A stretch of 64,000 nucleotides of DNA from contig OX387187.1 in assembly GCA_947561395.2 (NCBI GenBank), positions 28,625,829 through 28,689,828 of the forward strand, given 5' to 3'. The position numbers were made by a program, and so were the translations under genes. The DNA is from Buxus sempervirens (lineage: Eukaryota > Streptophyta > Magnoliopsida > Buxales > Buxaceae). The stretch's first letter is position 1; every line of letters begins with the position of its first letter. Of this stretch, positions 46,480 to 57,700 are shown piece after piece. Under the pieces are notes generated by a model. It was not told where the DNA came from. It saw nothing but the letters and a program-made list of their open reading frames with translations, and did not search any database.

Positions 46480-47567
46480 TGTTGCTCCAAAAATGGGCCG
46501 GTGTGGACACGTGTCTGTGGTGGTGATGTGTCTCTACGCGGGCGTGCCAGTATCGTTTGATACAATGATTTTCGAGTCGATTCCTGACCCCGGGCACCTG
46601 TTCCGAATCTGAACCGGGATCGGTTCAGTCGTACTGCAAGTCACCTGTAATAAAACGGGTCAGGCGATGGTATGAAGACTAGCGGTTCGGTCTTCGTTTC
46701 GGGTTCTTGTAAGTGTTTGAAAGCGAAAGCAACTAACGGCACACAAATCCTTTATTAATAAATCGGCCGAATAGCCGAAAGCGACAACAGATAATCCTCA
46801 AAATGGAAACAACAAGTGCAAAAGAAAATCGACAGGGCTCGCAGGACCGGCCTGTCCTGGTCTTATAGCCGTAATCGGGTATAAGCGCAGGAGGAAGGGG
46901 GCGGCTGCTTACAAAGTCGGTTCAGGGGGTTCACCTTGGATTGCTGCTTACCCGAAAATACACAAGTCACCTGGCGTGAACAGAGCGAGTCTCGGGACCG
47001 GCTGCTCGGGATTCTGTAAAGACAGAACTGCGAGTCAGGGGCGGCCTCAACTTACTCTCCGGTGGCAGGATTCTGGTGTTAATCGGAGTAAAGAGGGGTC
47101 GAAGATGTCACTGCGACTGGAAGCAGTGAGAGAAGTCCTAGTTTATCCGTCTGTATTAGAGGGGATAAAGGATCACGGATGATCAAAATAATATAATAAC
47201 CGGTTGCGGTTGTGTGGATTGTGTCCTCGAGCTCTTCGAATTGAGGCCTTTTATAGCCGCTCCTTGACGGTTGCTCAACTTCCTACTCTCGCACGATCTT
47301 CATGGCGGTTGTTTATCTTCAGTTCTCTGTTTCAAAGTGATAACCGCCCGGCCATGATCTAATAATTCTATTCTTGAACGGCCGATGGCACGATCTTCTG
47401 CTATTTATGGTTTTGTCTTATTGGCTTGCGTGGCTCGAACCGCATTCTTCTGTATGCGTGCTGACGCGGCCGGCTCAACCCTTCAAAGTCTACGGGCCGT
47501 GGCCTAACCAAGCCACCTAGGCACCACGTGTCCTTCTCTTATTCGTCGGTTATATAGGGTGTAAACA
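46480..47567 (-). repeat. 3' LTR of the Tat element
   Basis: On the minus strand runs from TGTTTACACCC to GGAGCAACA. It contains a TATA box (complement of 47247-47255) and an AATAAAGG polyadenylation-like signal (complement of about 46750). Matches the 5' LTR base for base except one position, as far as I can read. Confidence 0.95.
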
Positions 47568-47582
47568 TTGCCCCCCTACTTA
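47568..47582 (-). promoter_or_regulatory. Polypurine tract of the Tat element
   Basis: On the minus strand, AAGTAGGGGGGCAA immediately precedes the 3' LTR. It is the expected primer site for plus-strand cDNA synthesis. Confidence 0.8.
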
Positions 47583-47715
47583 CTTGTGACGCCGTCATCG
47601 GCCGGTGTGATGAGTAAGTATTTTCGGGTTTTTCAAAATTTGTCCGTCGTTTGATGTGAAAAGATCGCGCCGTTTCCTTACGATCGTAATGATGAAACCT
47701 TTCGGATTTCGCCTT

Positions 47716-47722
47716 CTATAAA
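47716..47722 (+). promoter_or_regulatory. TATA box for the first antisense PMD gene
   Basis: TATAAAG at CTTCTATAAAGTACC, 76 bases before the ATG of the PMD gene and about 150 bases inside the LTR. Followed by a pyrimidine-rich leader. This gives the antisense gene its own promoter, independent of the LTR. Confidence 0.55.
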
Positions 47723-47791
47723 GTACCACAGCCGAGATTTTACTTTACTCTTTCTTTTTGGCTGTTTGTCTTTTCTTCCTCTTTGTCTTCA

Positions 47792-50700
47792 ATGGCGGGC
47801 ACTCTCATACACTATCCTTCTACAGTCGAAGTTTTCGGCAACTCGATATCTGTAGGCCCCTTCATTTGTGCCAGTAATGCTCCTTTGGAGGCCCCGACTG
47901 AGAAAGTGAGGGGCCCTTTACTCTTTACTGACGAAGAGAATCTCCATCTACCTCTTCGCTTTCGAAATTGGCCGACTGCTTACCCTGAATGGAAAGCTTG
48001 GGTTGACCGCATGAAGGATCGTTTTGCCGTTGTTTGGCGTAAGACAGGTATTTATGACATGATTATCTTTTCGTGTCACTCTATTCCCTGCAATCGTGAT
48101 CTTCTCTGCGCCATGAGTTCATTCTGGAATACTCATACCAACACCTTCAATTTCCCCTGCGGAATGATGACTCCTACTGTCATGGATGTCTGCTTTATTA
48201 CTGGTTTCTTCGCGACTGGTCATGAGATCCGGGTCGGTATGGCGGACCTTAAGGATTACCAGCATTTACCTCCGATGGAAGTGGGTGACAAAGGGAAAGA
48301 GGTAGAAAAGAAACGAAAGCAACCCTCAACGAAGAATAACAGGGCTTTCAAGAAGGCACGATCTTCTCGGCCAAAAGGTATTGTGTTGTCTGAGAATGAA
48401 CCTCCACCGTCAGAGAGCGAATCTCCACCAACTTCAATTCATTCTTCTTATCGGTCCTACATCAAGGACTGTGCCAAATTTCGGCCTCCAGCTTATGCAG
48501 ATGAGGTGGAACACTTCTACTTTCTTCTTTATTTTTTCTGCAACTTTGTGTTCTGTTCCAAGGCTCAAGCAGTTACCAAAGAGTATTACTCATTGGTCAA
48601 GTTAATTCTGGGTGAGTATGAAGTTGCCCTTGCTCCTTACTTTTTATCGGTTTTATACCGTTCACTTCAAGAGTTCGTTCATGGCTCCCTTCAGAATCCT
48701 GGGGGGCCATTGTGGTTTCTCCAATTTTGGGCTTATCACTATTTTCCTTCCCAGTTTTATGCTCAAGTACCAATCCCTCCCAACATGCCTTCTGATTTCG
48801 GTGGCCACGCCTGTTTGGCTGCCACTCCAGCTGTTCTATCTTTTTCTGAATGTTTCCGTTTCTTTTTCAATCTTCATAATTTTCCTACTCCTCCTTTTGA
48901 AGTTTCCGCAAATTCTCCCGGTTTCCTTTCAATGGTGGATGACATAACTGACGAGCAGCATCTCATCTGGGCCAGTTTTCTGAAGGCTCGAAATTTAAAT
49001 TATGCTGTGAAGTCAATTAACAAGAAACCGGGGTATGAAGTATACTTACCCAATTGTGTCGGCCGGCAATTTCAATGTGAACAGAGGATCCCCTTATTTG
49101 ATATAGATGGTTTGTTCACAATTAATGCCAAATCTGTTGATCGGCCGTCTGTCACTGTAGCAGAGGCTGCCGACATGGAAGATGCTTATAGAGTTACTGC
49201 CGTTGAATTTCGACTTCCCTTTCTTCCTCGTCATCACGACTGTCGCAGTGATTTCCATGTTTGGTGGAAATCTTTGTGGAACAATATCTGCTGTTATTCG
49301 GCCGATTATTATCTGGAAAGGATGGGTCTGTTTGAGCCCCCGGCTTCACCTATCCAAGAAGGTATATTCTTATCTTTCTTGTTTCTGATCCGCTTGATGT
49401 TCACTCAGTTTTTCTGTCATTAGGTAAAGTTCCGGCTCTAGCTTTGGAGGCTAGTCCACTTGAACTTTTGCCTGAACCTGTCCAAGAAGATATCAGTTCA
49501 GCTATTAGGCCACCCGGTGAAACGCCGTTTCTTACATTGGAGGCTCATGCTTCTCCTTCCGGGGAATTGGCCGAAGCTGATGCGTTGTCACCAGAATGTC
49601 CTCTCTCGATTGTCCCGTATGAAGATGATGAGGATCCCGACGATGTCCCACTACGATGGCGTCCTCGGAAGGTACAGGATCTTTATTGCTCCTCTTCTTA
49701 ATTTTATTTTTCGTTCTGACATTTCATTCTTCTAGGCTTCGAGTTCCTCGGGTCCAACTGCTTTTTCTTCCAATGTCATGGAATCTTCTTCGGATCTAGT
49801 TGTTGATCCCATGTCTGTTTTTGATTCGGCCAATTTCTCTGTTCCTACCGAAGCGTTGGATTCTCCTGGTAGCGTCGTTGCAGCAGCCCCTTTAGCACTT
49901 GCTGAAGGTCAGGAGCATTTATCCGTTCAAGAGGTTTCTTCAGAAAGAAGTCCGTCTCCCGAGTTACCTCCTGGATATGAGCAGAGTGCTGCCTTACCGG
50001 TAGTTGGGATTGCAACGTCTACTATTTCTATTGGGCCTTCCGGCCCTTCTGCCTTGGCCGATATTCCTTCTGATTCTCCTGTTACAGCAGCGGAAGTTGA
50101 TATTGGTCGGTCGAAGCAAAAGCTTAACGACTTGGGGAGTTCCAGTTCATCGCTTATTCCTTCTTTTGCTGCGGGATCACTCCCTGGTGATGGCCGATTG
50201 GACACTATATTGAACGATGTCTGTTCTACTCTCTCATCAGATGGCTTATCTGAGCCCTTATCTCCAACGAGTATCCGATCGGAGATTACTCGCCTCCTCT
50301 CTCCAGGAATAATTGGTATTTCCGAAGAGACTCTTACCCGTGTAATGGCATTGGCTGCACAGCTTCGGGATCTGTCTTCTGTATCTCCTGATGTCAAATC
50401 GGTGTTCTCTCAACTTACTCTCCTTTACCCTTATAAAGTTGTCTTTGACCATCTTTCGGCCAAATTACATGAAATGAGTAATACGGCCGACTCTGTTGAT
50501 GGTCGATATCAACTTTTGCAACAGTTGAGGAATGAGCGCGAGATTTGTCATCATCAGTTTACTGAAACGGTCCACCGTATAAACATCATTGATGATGATA
50601 TTTCGGCGGTCGACCGTCAGATTGCTGAGTTTCAGTCTAGGAAGTCTGATCTTGTAAATCAACGGGAGGAACTTCTTCGTACACATAACTCTATTGATGA

Positions 50701-50872
50701 CACCTTGAAAGAGAAGACCCGTCAGTGCATCGAAATCTCCCACGAGCTGAAATCGGAGATAGAGTTGGCTCGAGGTTCCTCTCTGCTTCGGTCCACTTTG
50801 GTTGAAGAAAAACGGTCTGCCCAAGAGTCTTTTGACCGTATATATTCTGCCATTTTAAATACTTATTTGTAA
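47792..50872 (+). CDS. Plant mobile domain (PMD) protein A, antisense gene of the Tat element
   Basis: Three exons with clean GT/AG borders and consistent phases: 47792-49361, 49424-49671, 49736-50872, giving 984 residues without a stop. The N-terminal half is a plant mobile domain (as in MAIN/MAIL1 and many TE proteins): RFRNWPTAYPEWKAWVDRMK, MIIFSCHSIPCNRDLL, NTFNFPCGMMTPTVMDVCFI, YFLSVLYRSLQEFVHGSL, GPLWFLQFWAYHYFPSQF. A basic insert with NLS character (KKRKQPSTKNNRAFKKARSS) splits the domain. Then come an acidic proline/serine-rich linker and a C-terminal coiled coil (RQIAEFQSRKSDLVNQREEL). MAIN-type PMD proteins act in gene expression and TE silencing; the job of the TE copies is not known. 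It runs opposite to gag-pol. Confidence 0.85.
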
Positions 50873-51209
50873 AGCATTTAATGAATTAAACTCTTTTTTG
50901 GAATCCATTTTGCCAACTGTCCTAGCCGTCAGAATCGGCTCCTTTTTCGACAAAGTTATCTTTTCAATTTGATTCATCCGTATGATCTTTACCCTTAAAA
51001 ACGCTTTTTTCGAGAAGATATCGAGCCGCCGTTTCGATTTCTTCGGGAAGGCGATCGTACTATCAACATCTTTTTCGGGAAGACAGCAGTCTTATCAACG
51101 TCCTGCTCGATATTTTGAATCATTACGAGCTCTCCTTCCTGCAGACGTTTCCTTGTTTCATTTCGTCTTCTTCCTTCGAGCTTTTCTTTTCTGATTTCTG
51201 GTATCGATC
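50873..51209 (+). other. Spacer between the two PMD genes
   Basis: 337 bases holding the 3' region of PMD A and the leader of PMD B. TTTTTCG and CTTCGGGAAG phrases repeat. No clear TATA box was seen, so PMD B may use a weaker promoter. Confidence 0.4.
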
Positions 51210-53964
51210 ATGGCGGACGACAACCCTAACGACTTGAATCTGTTCCTTGATGGTGAGGATGGTCCTGTTCTTGGTCCATGCACTGGTGACGAGACGGAAA
51301 AGGCCCCAAAGGTCCTGCACTCTTCCTACCACTTGATCAGCGCCTCTGATCCTGTGAGATGGGGTAATCTGATTACTCTTCCTCGCTCCTGGCCTAAGTG
51401 TTCCCCTGAGTGGAACAAATGGGTTGAGCGTTTACGGTCTTATTATATGGAGACCTGGGTTAGGCTAGGTTTGGCGGAGATGATCTTCTATTCCACATTC
51501 TACATTCCCTTCAATCCTATTTTGCTTGGGGTGGCCTCATTTTTCTGGTGTCGGGGTTCCAACACCTTCTCCTTTTACCATGGGCCTATGACCCCGACCC
51601 TGTTGGATGTTTGCTGCATCACAGGTCTTTCGGTCCTTGGGGAAGAAGTAGATTCTACCCTGTCCGTTTTCTCATCTTCTGTTTTTAACACCGCTCATGC
51701 TTCTTCTGCTTTCGGCACCTTTGTTCGTGCTGAGCGAGTTCCAAATACCGATAATCCTCCTTCCCTTCAAGAGCATTGCTCTTTCTTGCTGTTTTTTCTT
51801 TGCCATTTTTTCTGCTGTGGCCCATCTGCTCAGATGGTAAAGGAGTTTGCCGGTATTGCGGTAGCCCTGGCCCATGGTCGCCGTTTGGCTCTAGCCCCTT
51901 TCTTTCTCAGCCAGGTCTACCGTGGTTTACACAGTCTGTCTTCCGGCCGATTAGGGGTTGCCAGTGGCCCTCTTTGGTTTTTACAATTCTGGTTTTATGA
52001 ATACTTTCCCGGCTTTTTCTGTACAGCCGTAGACAATCCTTTTCCTAATTATTACTATGCCGGCCGTCGTTGGCTTACCGCAACACCTATTCAATTGTCT
52101 TTCACGGCTGTTCTTGATTTCTTCCTGGTAGGTCTACAGGAAAATAATCCTCCTTTATTCCATCACTTTTCTCTAGACCAATTTCATGGGTCTCCCCTTT
52201 ATGCCGCCATCAATTCTTCTCCAGAAGCTCACCGACGTGCTACGGCCAGTTTTCTTATTGCCCGTGAGCTTCCTTTTGGCTTGCATAACCGAGATGCTCC
52301 TGCCACTTCTAGAAGAGAAGGGGTGGAAATATATCTGCCGCATTTCGTCAGTCGGCAACTTGGTTATGGCCAAGGCATTCCTCTGGTGGTGTTTTCATCT
52401 ACCAATGGTGGCTCTCGGTCTGTTTTGAGCCCTAGTTACCTGTCATTAGCAACTTCTCGGTTCCGCGATCTTTCTGATCGCTTCCGCAATTATCCTCTTC
52501 CCCGGGAATCCTCAGTTGAACCTTCCTTTCGTCGATGGTGGTCTCAGCTTTACTCTGACTTTGTCCGGCTTGATGCAGAGTCGTATACTGCGCTATTTCG
52601 ACCGAATGCGGTCGATATAGCGAGTATAGGCAAACTCCGCGGGTATTATGAGGCCCGTTACCCAGGTAACTTTCTTTTATGTTTTTATAAATTGATCTTC
52701 TTTATTCGGTCGCGTCTGACTTTCTTTTTCTTTATTAGATGATCCTCGATCCTCCCATGTGAAGAGCAAGAAGAAGAAAGCCGAGACGTCGGTCACCTTT
52801 AACTGGCGGCGACCTTCCAAGGTTTCTGCCAGTCGGAGCAACCCTTCTTCCAAACAGTCGCCTTTGAAAAAACGGAAGATTGGTGAGGTATCGGATGGTC
52901 GTGCTTACGTTACTCGTTCCAGTTTGCGACTCCGAGTTCAGCATCCAGGTGAGCGTGTCGTCGTGGCTGACGATTCTTCGGACGAGGAAGAAGACATCGA
53001 TTTATTTCGTCCTCAGCATGGGCCTCCAGTTCATTCTGGGAGTAGTGGTAGATCAACTCCCATGCCGACTCCTCCTCGTGCATTTCATTATGCTAGTCCC
53101 CCAACCTCAACTCGATTTGTCACTCCTTCGACCGATCCGTTGCCTAGTGCATCTAGGCCGGCTCCTTTCTTCCCTCGTCCCGTGGTTGATGAAGCTGGTC
53201 CATCCACTATGCCTGGTGCTGCTTCCTCTGGTTCTTCTTCTGGTGAATTACCTTCTGAGCCAAAAATTCCTGTGGCCAAGGAAGAAAATTATAGACCCCT
53301 CCCTGGTACTTGCTTCGGATTTGTCAGGTTTTGCTTCATGGAAGTAGACCGTTGTCTTTCATCTCCAGAGTTTCATGACCTTCGTCCGGCATTTCTTTCG
53401 GATTTTGACAGTTGGAACGAACTCCGCTCCTTTGTTCTTCGTCAGCCTGAAGAACTTTCTGACGAAGAATTGTCAGAAGTTCGATTGTTGATATGCAGAG
53501 CCGTAGTGATGAATTCTCGCGGGGATCGTTCAACCGGAGATCGGCTGATGTCCATGCTTGGTTTTTATAGTGCCGTGCCGCAGCTAAGGGAAGCCATGGA
53601 CTTTCTCCGTTCTGTCAACGTGAGATGTTCCGATTTCCGTCAAGAAATCCGTGCTGTATATGGTCATAATCGCCAGTTGGAAACTTTGAGGTGGTCTCTT
53701 CATAAAAATTCTCTTGGCCAGGGCTCTATTGCTGGTGACCCATCAGATACTGCTCCAGACGAATTATCTCGGCTACAATCTGAGGAACATCATCTTAAAG
53801 AATCTATCCAGATTCAGATGCTGCTGATCGAATCGAGCCGGCACCGTTTGGAGGAGCACATGAGGGATGAAAGGGAGGTGGAGGTGCGTCGAGCTGAGAT
53901 GCAATTATTATTGGAGCGGGCGAAGTATGATCATGCCCGATTTCAGACTTGGTTCGAAAGGTAA
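51210..53964 (+). CDS. Plant mobile domain (PMD) protein B, second antisense gene of the Tat element
   Basis: Two exons, 51210-52665 and 52739-53964, giving about 893 residues with no stop. The start MADDNPNDLNLFLDGEDG is acidic. The PMD follows with the same motif order as PMD A: LPRSWPKCSPEWNKWVERLR, MIFYSTFYIPFNPILLG, NTFSFYHGPMTPTLLDVCCI, FFLSQVYRGLHSL, GPLWFLQFWFYEYFPGFF. The phase-1 intron at the end of the domain is at the same place as in PMD A. The tail differs: basic KSKKKKAETSVTF and SPLKKRKIGE (NLS-like), a Pro/Ser-rich linker, then a coiled coil ending RAEMQLLLERAKYDHARFQT. Overall identity to PMD A looks low, so the duplication is old although the insertion is young. Confidence 0.85.
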
Positions 53965-54436
53965 GGTTATAAAACCTTTTCTAAACAATCATACCGTTTG
54001 TTCGGTATTCACTTTTTATGATAATGCCATATGGCTGGCATTTTAAACTTTATTCAGCCGACTCCTCGGCTTTTATTAAATGGTAGTTTTTTGCATGCTT
54101 TTTGGATGCGTAACATACTCGTTTTATTTCATATCTACTGCTCGTCATAGAAAGATTAGAACTAAACAAACAAAATAAGAATGTTTTTATTTCAACATTG
54201 ATCTTTCATACAACCAAAGCCGAGCTCTTCTGGCTCTTTCATACAATCAAGGCCAGATGTATCAGCCGGGGTATGATAATACAACCGGGGCCGATATGCC
54301 CCTGAAATTGCTCCGCACTCCAACCATAGACGGTGTTAGTGAGGGCCAATTCCTTCAAAGGGGCAAGAGGAAAGAGGGGGGGATGGCGACTATTCCGACC
54401 GGCGTAAATGCTGGTCGGAGGAGAGAACTCTCGTCT

Positions 54437-54589
54437 CTACCCAGAACTTGGTGGGAGAAGACCCACCGTGATGGGGTCAGCGAGAGTAGAGTCGCCTTTT
54501 CCGATCCCGCCCATTCTCATGAAGTCATCGGCTTTGTTGACTTCTTTTTCTCCGATCGTCTCCGTCATCGGCTCTTGACTTTTCGCCAT
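54437..54589 (-). CDS. Small ORF with its own TATA box, function unknown
   Basis: On the minus strand an ATG at about 54589 opens a 50-residue frame, MAKSQEPMTETIGEKEVNKA to GLLPPSSG, acidic at first and hydrophobic at the end. A good TATA box (TATAAATA, about 54637-54644) lies about 50 bases upstream. It is in gag-pol orientation, downstream of pol. It could be the remains of another accessory gene or a chance frame. Confidence 0.3.
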   Translation of the reverse strand: MAKSQEPMTETIGEKEVNKADDFMRMGGIGKGDSTLADPITVGLLPPSSG

Positions 54590-54636
54590 CTCTTCTCTTC
54601 TTCCCTTTCTTGAAAGAATGGCGAGCATTGCCTTAG

Positions 54637-54644
54637 TATTTATA
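54637..54644 (-). promoter_or_regulatory. TATA box inside the Tat element, minus strand
   Basis: TATAAATA in the minus-strand context GTCTATAAATACTAAGG, upstream of the small ORF. An internal promoter at this place would be independent of the LTR. Confidence 0.4.
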
Positions 54645-54791
54645 GACCGATCGTTAGAAAGAAGATCAATGGGTTTGAGCGGATCTCGAAGAGATTTCCT
54701 ATTTTAGTCTAATCCGCACTGTATGTCGGCTCCTCGATTTGACAATGCCATTTATTTGGCGTTGCAGGTACCGAACAGTAGATATTTTATT

Positions 54792-57700
54792 TTATTCCTG
54801 ATTTTCCTCAGGTTGGTTATTGATTTCGCGGCTTTCCCATAGAGTGGGAAAGTACCGTTTCAAAAACTGGCCGTTGATAATCTTCTTTTCTTGGCCATCC
54901 AATGACTGTATATGGTATGCCCCCCCGGGCAATACCTTGCTGACTTGTAATGGTCCTTCCCACGTGGGGGACCATTTTCCATACAAAGAATCCTTTTTCC
55001 CTATTGGCAGCAGGGTTTTCCACACTAAATCTCCTTGAGCAAATGATTTGTGTTTTACTCGGCGATTATAGGATCTTGCAATCCTTTGCTTGAGGGCTCT
55101 CTGCCTATCCAGGGCTAGCCTCCTCATCTCTCCCAAGTCTTCTAATTCAACTAACATTGCTTCCGTGTAATCCTTGGGAGTGAAATTATTCTGAATAGCC
55201 ACCCTTAACGATTTGACCGTGATTTCGGCCGGAATAACTGCCTCATGACCGAAGGTTAAGGCAAAAGGGGTAGTTCCAATAGACGTCTTGTAAGACATTC
55301 GATACGCCCACAATGCTTCAGATAAGAGTTTATGCCAACTTCTTGGCTTATCCTCAATCATCTTTCTTAGGATATTTTTCAACACCTTATTCGTGGCTTC
55401 AGCTTGCCCATTTTCCTGTGCGTAATAGGGTGTAGATTGAATCATTCTGATGCCATATGTTTTGGCAAATTCAGTCACTTCTTGTCCTACAAAAACGGTA
55501 CCTGAATCGGTCGTAATGGTTTCGGGGATACCGTATCTGTGAATTATCTGTTCTCTGATAAACTCAATCACATCCGATTGTTCCACTTTTTTCAAAGGTT
55601 TAGCTTCTACCCATTTGGTGAAGTAATCGGTGGCCACTATGATGAAGTTGTGTAGACCGGTCGAAGGAGGATACACTTTTCCAATCAAATCCATTGCCCA
55701 ACCTCTGAAGGGCCATGGCTTGACTATGGTTTGCAATTCAAATGCCGGCACCCTCTGAACTGGTCCATGTTTCTGACATTCTTGACATCCTGCAGCGAAC
55801 ATCTGACAATCTTTCAAGATTGACGGCCAGTAATAACCATGCCGACGTAATAACCATCGCATCTTGACTCCTGCTTGGTGTGCGCCACAAATCCCTTCGT
55901 GTACTTCGGCCATTATTAACATGGCTTCTGTTGGGTTGACACATCTAAGTGGGATGTCCTCAATACTCTTTTTATATAGCTCATCGCCCAGAATAAAATA
56001 GTTGGCAGCTTTCCTTTTGGTCGATCTGCTAGTCTTTATAGTAGGATCTTTAAGATATCCCCAGATCTCACCTCTCCAATCCTGTCTTATTGTCTGGTTA
56101 CAACATGCTAATGAATCCACCAGAAATGGTCTTTTCTCGGAGTTGGGGAGAGATTGTATGGTTACCGTTCTAACTGAATCGCGCAGTCTGAGTCCAGATG
56201 CCAACTGGGCTAGTTCATTAGCTTGGTAGTTTTCCTTCCTTGGCCGATGTTCGAATTCAATTCTATTGAACTGCTGGGCCAAGAATCTCGCCCTTCGTAG
56301 CAACAACACTAATGACTCGCTATTGCAGTTATATATGCCCTCCATTTGCTTCAAGACGAGTTGGGAATCTCCAACAATATTAACTGCTCGAGCACCCATT
56401 TCCCATAGAATTTCCAACCCTATAATTGTAGCTTCAAACTCTGCCTGATTGTTTGTGGATAATTCTTCAAGCTGAAATGCATGTTCGTGCTTGTCACCAG
56501 TAGGTGAAGTTATTACTACTCCGATCCCAGAAGCAAACTCTGTTTTTGAGCCATCAAATTCCAGTGTCCATGGTTGGAATTCGGCATAGCAAAAACTGGC
56601 ATGAAATACTGGGATATCCAATTCTTTTTCCTGCACACTAGATGGATGATCGGCCAAAAAATCGGCCAATGCTTGTCCCTTTACCGCTTTCTGCGGTACA
56701 TATTTAAAGTCGAATTCCATCAGAGTCAGGGTCCATTTTCCGAGTCTACCACTCACCGTAGGCCGAGTGAGCATGTACTTGACCACGTCAGTGGCTGCTA
56801 TGACGAAAATTTCTTTGGCCGACAGGAGATAATGTCGTAGTTTGGTAGCTGCATAATAGAGTGTTAGACACAACTTCTCTAGATTAGTGTACCTTTCTTC
56901 CACTGGAGTCAGGAATCTACTGAGGTAATAAATGGCCTGCTCATATCCTTGATCGTTCTCTTGAGCCAACAAGACTCCAACTGAATCGCTCGAAGCCGCT
57001 ATATAAAGTTTTAGCGGCCGTTCTTTTGAAGGTGGCACCAAAACCGGTGGGGTTGCCAAATATTGTTTGATGCCTTCAAAAGCGGCTTGATGGTCTTCAT
57101 TCCAGATAAACTCTTCAGTATTCTTGATTTTCAATAATGGGGATAGGACCCTGATCTTCCCGGCCAGGTTTGAAATGAATCTTCTCAAGAAATTCACCTG
57201 GCCGAGCAACCTTTGTAGTTGTTTCTTATTGGCTGGTGGTTTGGCCTCTATGACCGATTTTGCCTTATTTTTATCGACCTCGATTCCTCTCTGGTGTACG
57301 AGAAAGCCTAGGAAATTTCCGGCCGATACACCAAAAGCACACTTTAATGGATTCATTTTCAAACTGTACTTACGAAGTCGTTCAAAAACCTTCTTTAAAT
57401 GCTGCAAGTGGCCCATTTCGGTCTGAGACTTTATCACAACATCGTCAATATATACCTCAAGTATTTGACCGATCATGTCATGGAAGATAAGATTCATTGC
57501 CCTTTGATAGATTGCGCCAGCATTCTTTAATCCGAACGGCATAACCACCCAACAATAAGTTCCTAATGCTCCTGGGCATCGAAACGCCGTTTTAGCTACA
57601 TCTTCCTCGGCAATAAAGATTTGGTTATATCCGGAGTGGCCGTCCATAAATGACAAAAACTTATGCCGTGATGCATTATCAACTAAGAGGTCTGCGATCG

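Larger units (their letters stand above)
53965..54791. other. Region between the antisense genes and the end of pol
   Basis: 827 bases between the convergent ends of PMD B (plus) and pol (minus). Contains the small minus-strand frame with TATA box described separately. The plus-strand frame through the same bases (54257-54613) is probably a shadow. Confidence 0.45.

Noticed and set aside
46976-47182. Identical 68-codon frames in both LTRs (also 62490-62696)
   Set aside because: Occurs twice only because the LTRs are identical; no coding evidence.
49927-50397. 156-codon frame on the minus strand inside the antisense PMD gene A
   Set aside because: Shadow of the plus-strand serine-rich linker; no start context and no similarity.
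52880-53347. 155-codon plus-strand frame overlapping PMD gene B
   Set aside because: Alternative frame of the Pro/Ser-rich linker; leucine-rich only through frame shift of that composition.
54257-54613. 118-codon plus-strand frame after PMD gene B
   Set aside because: No similarity or promoter; the minus strand with a TATA box is the better candidate in this gap.
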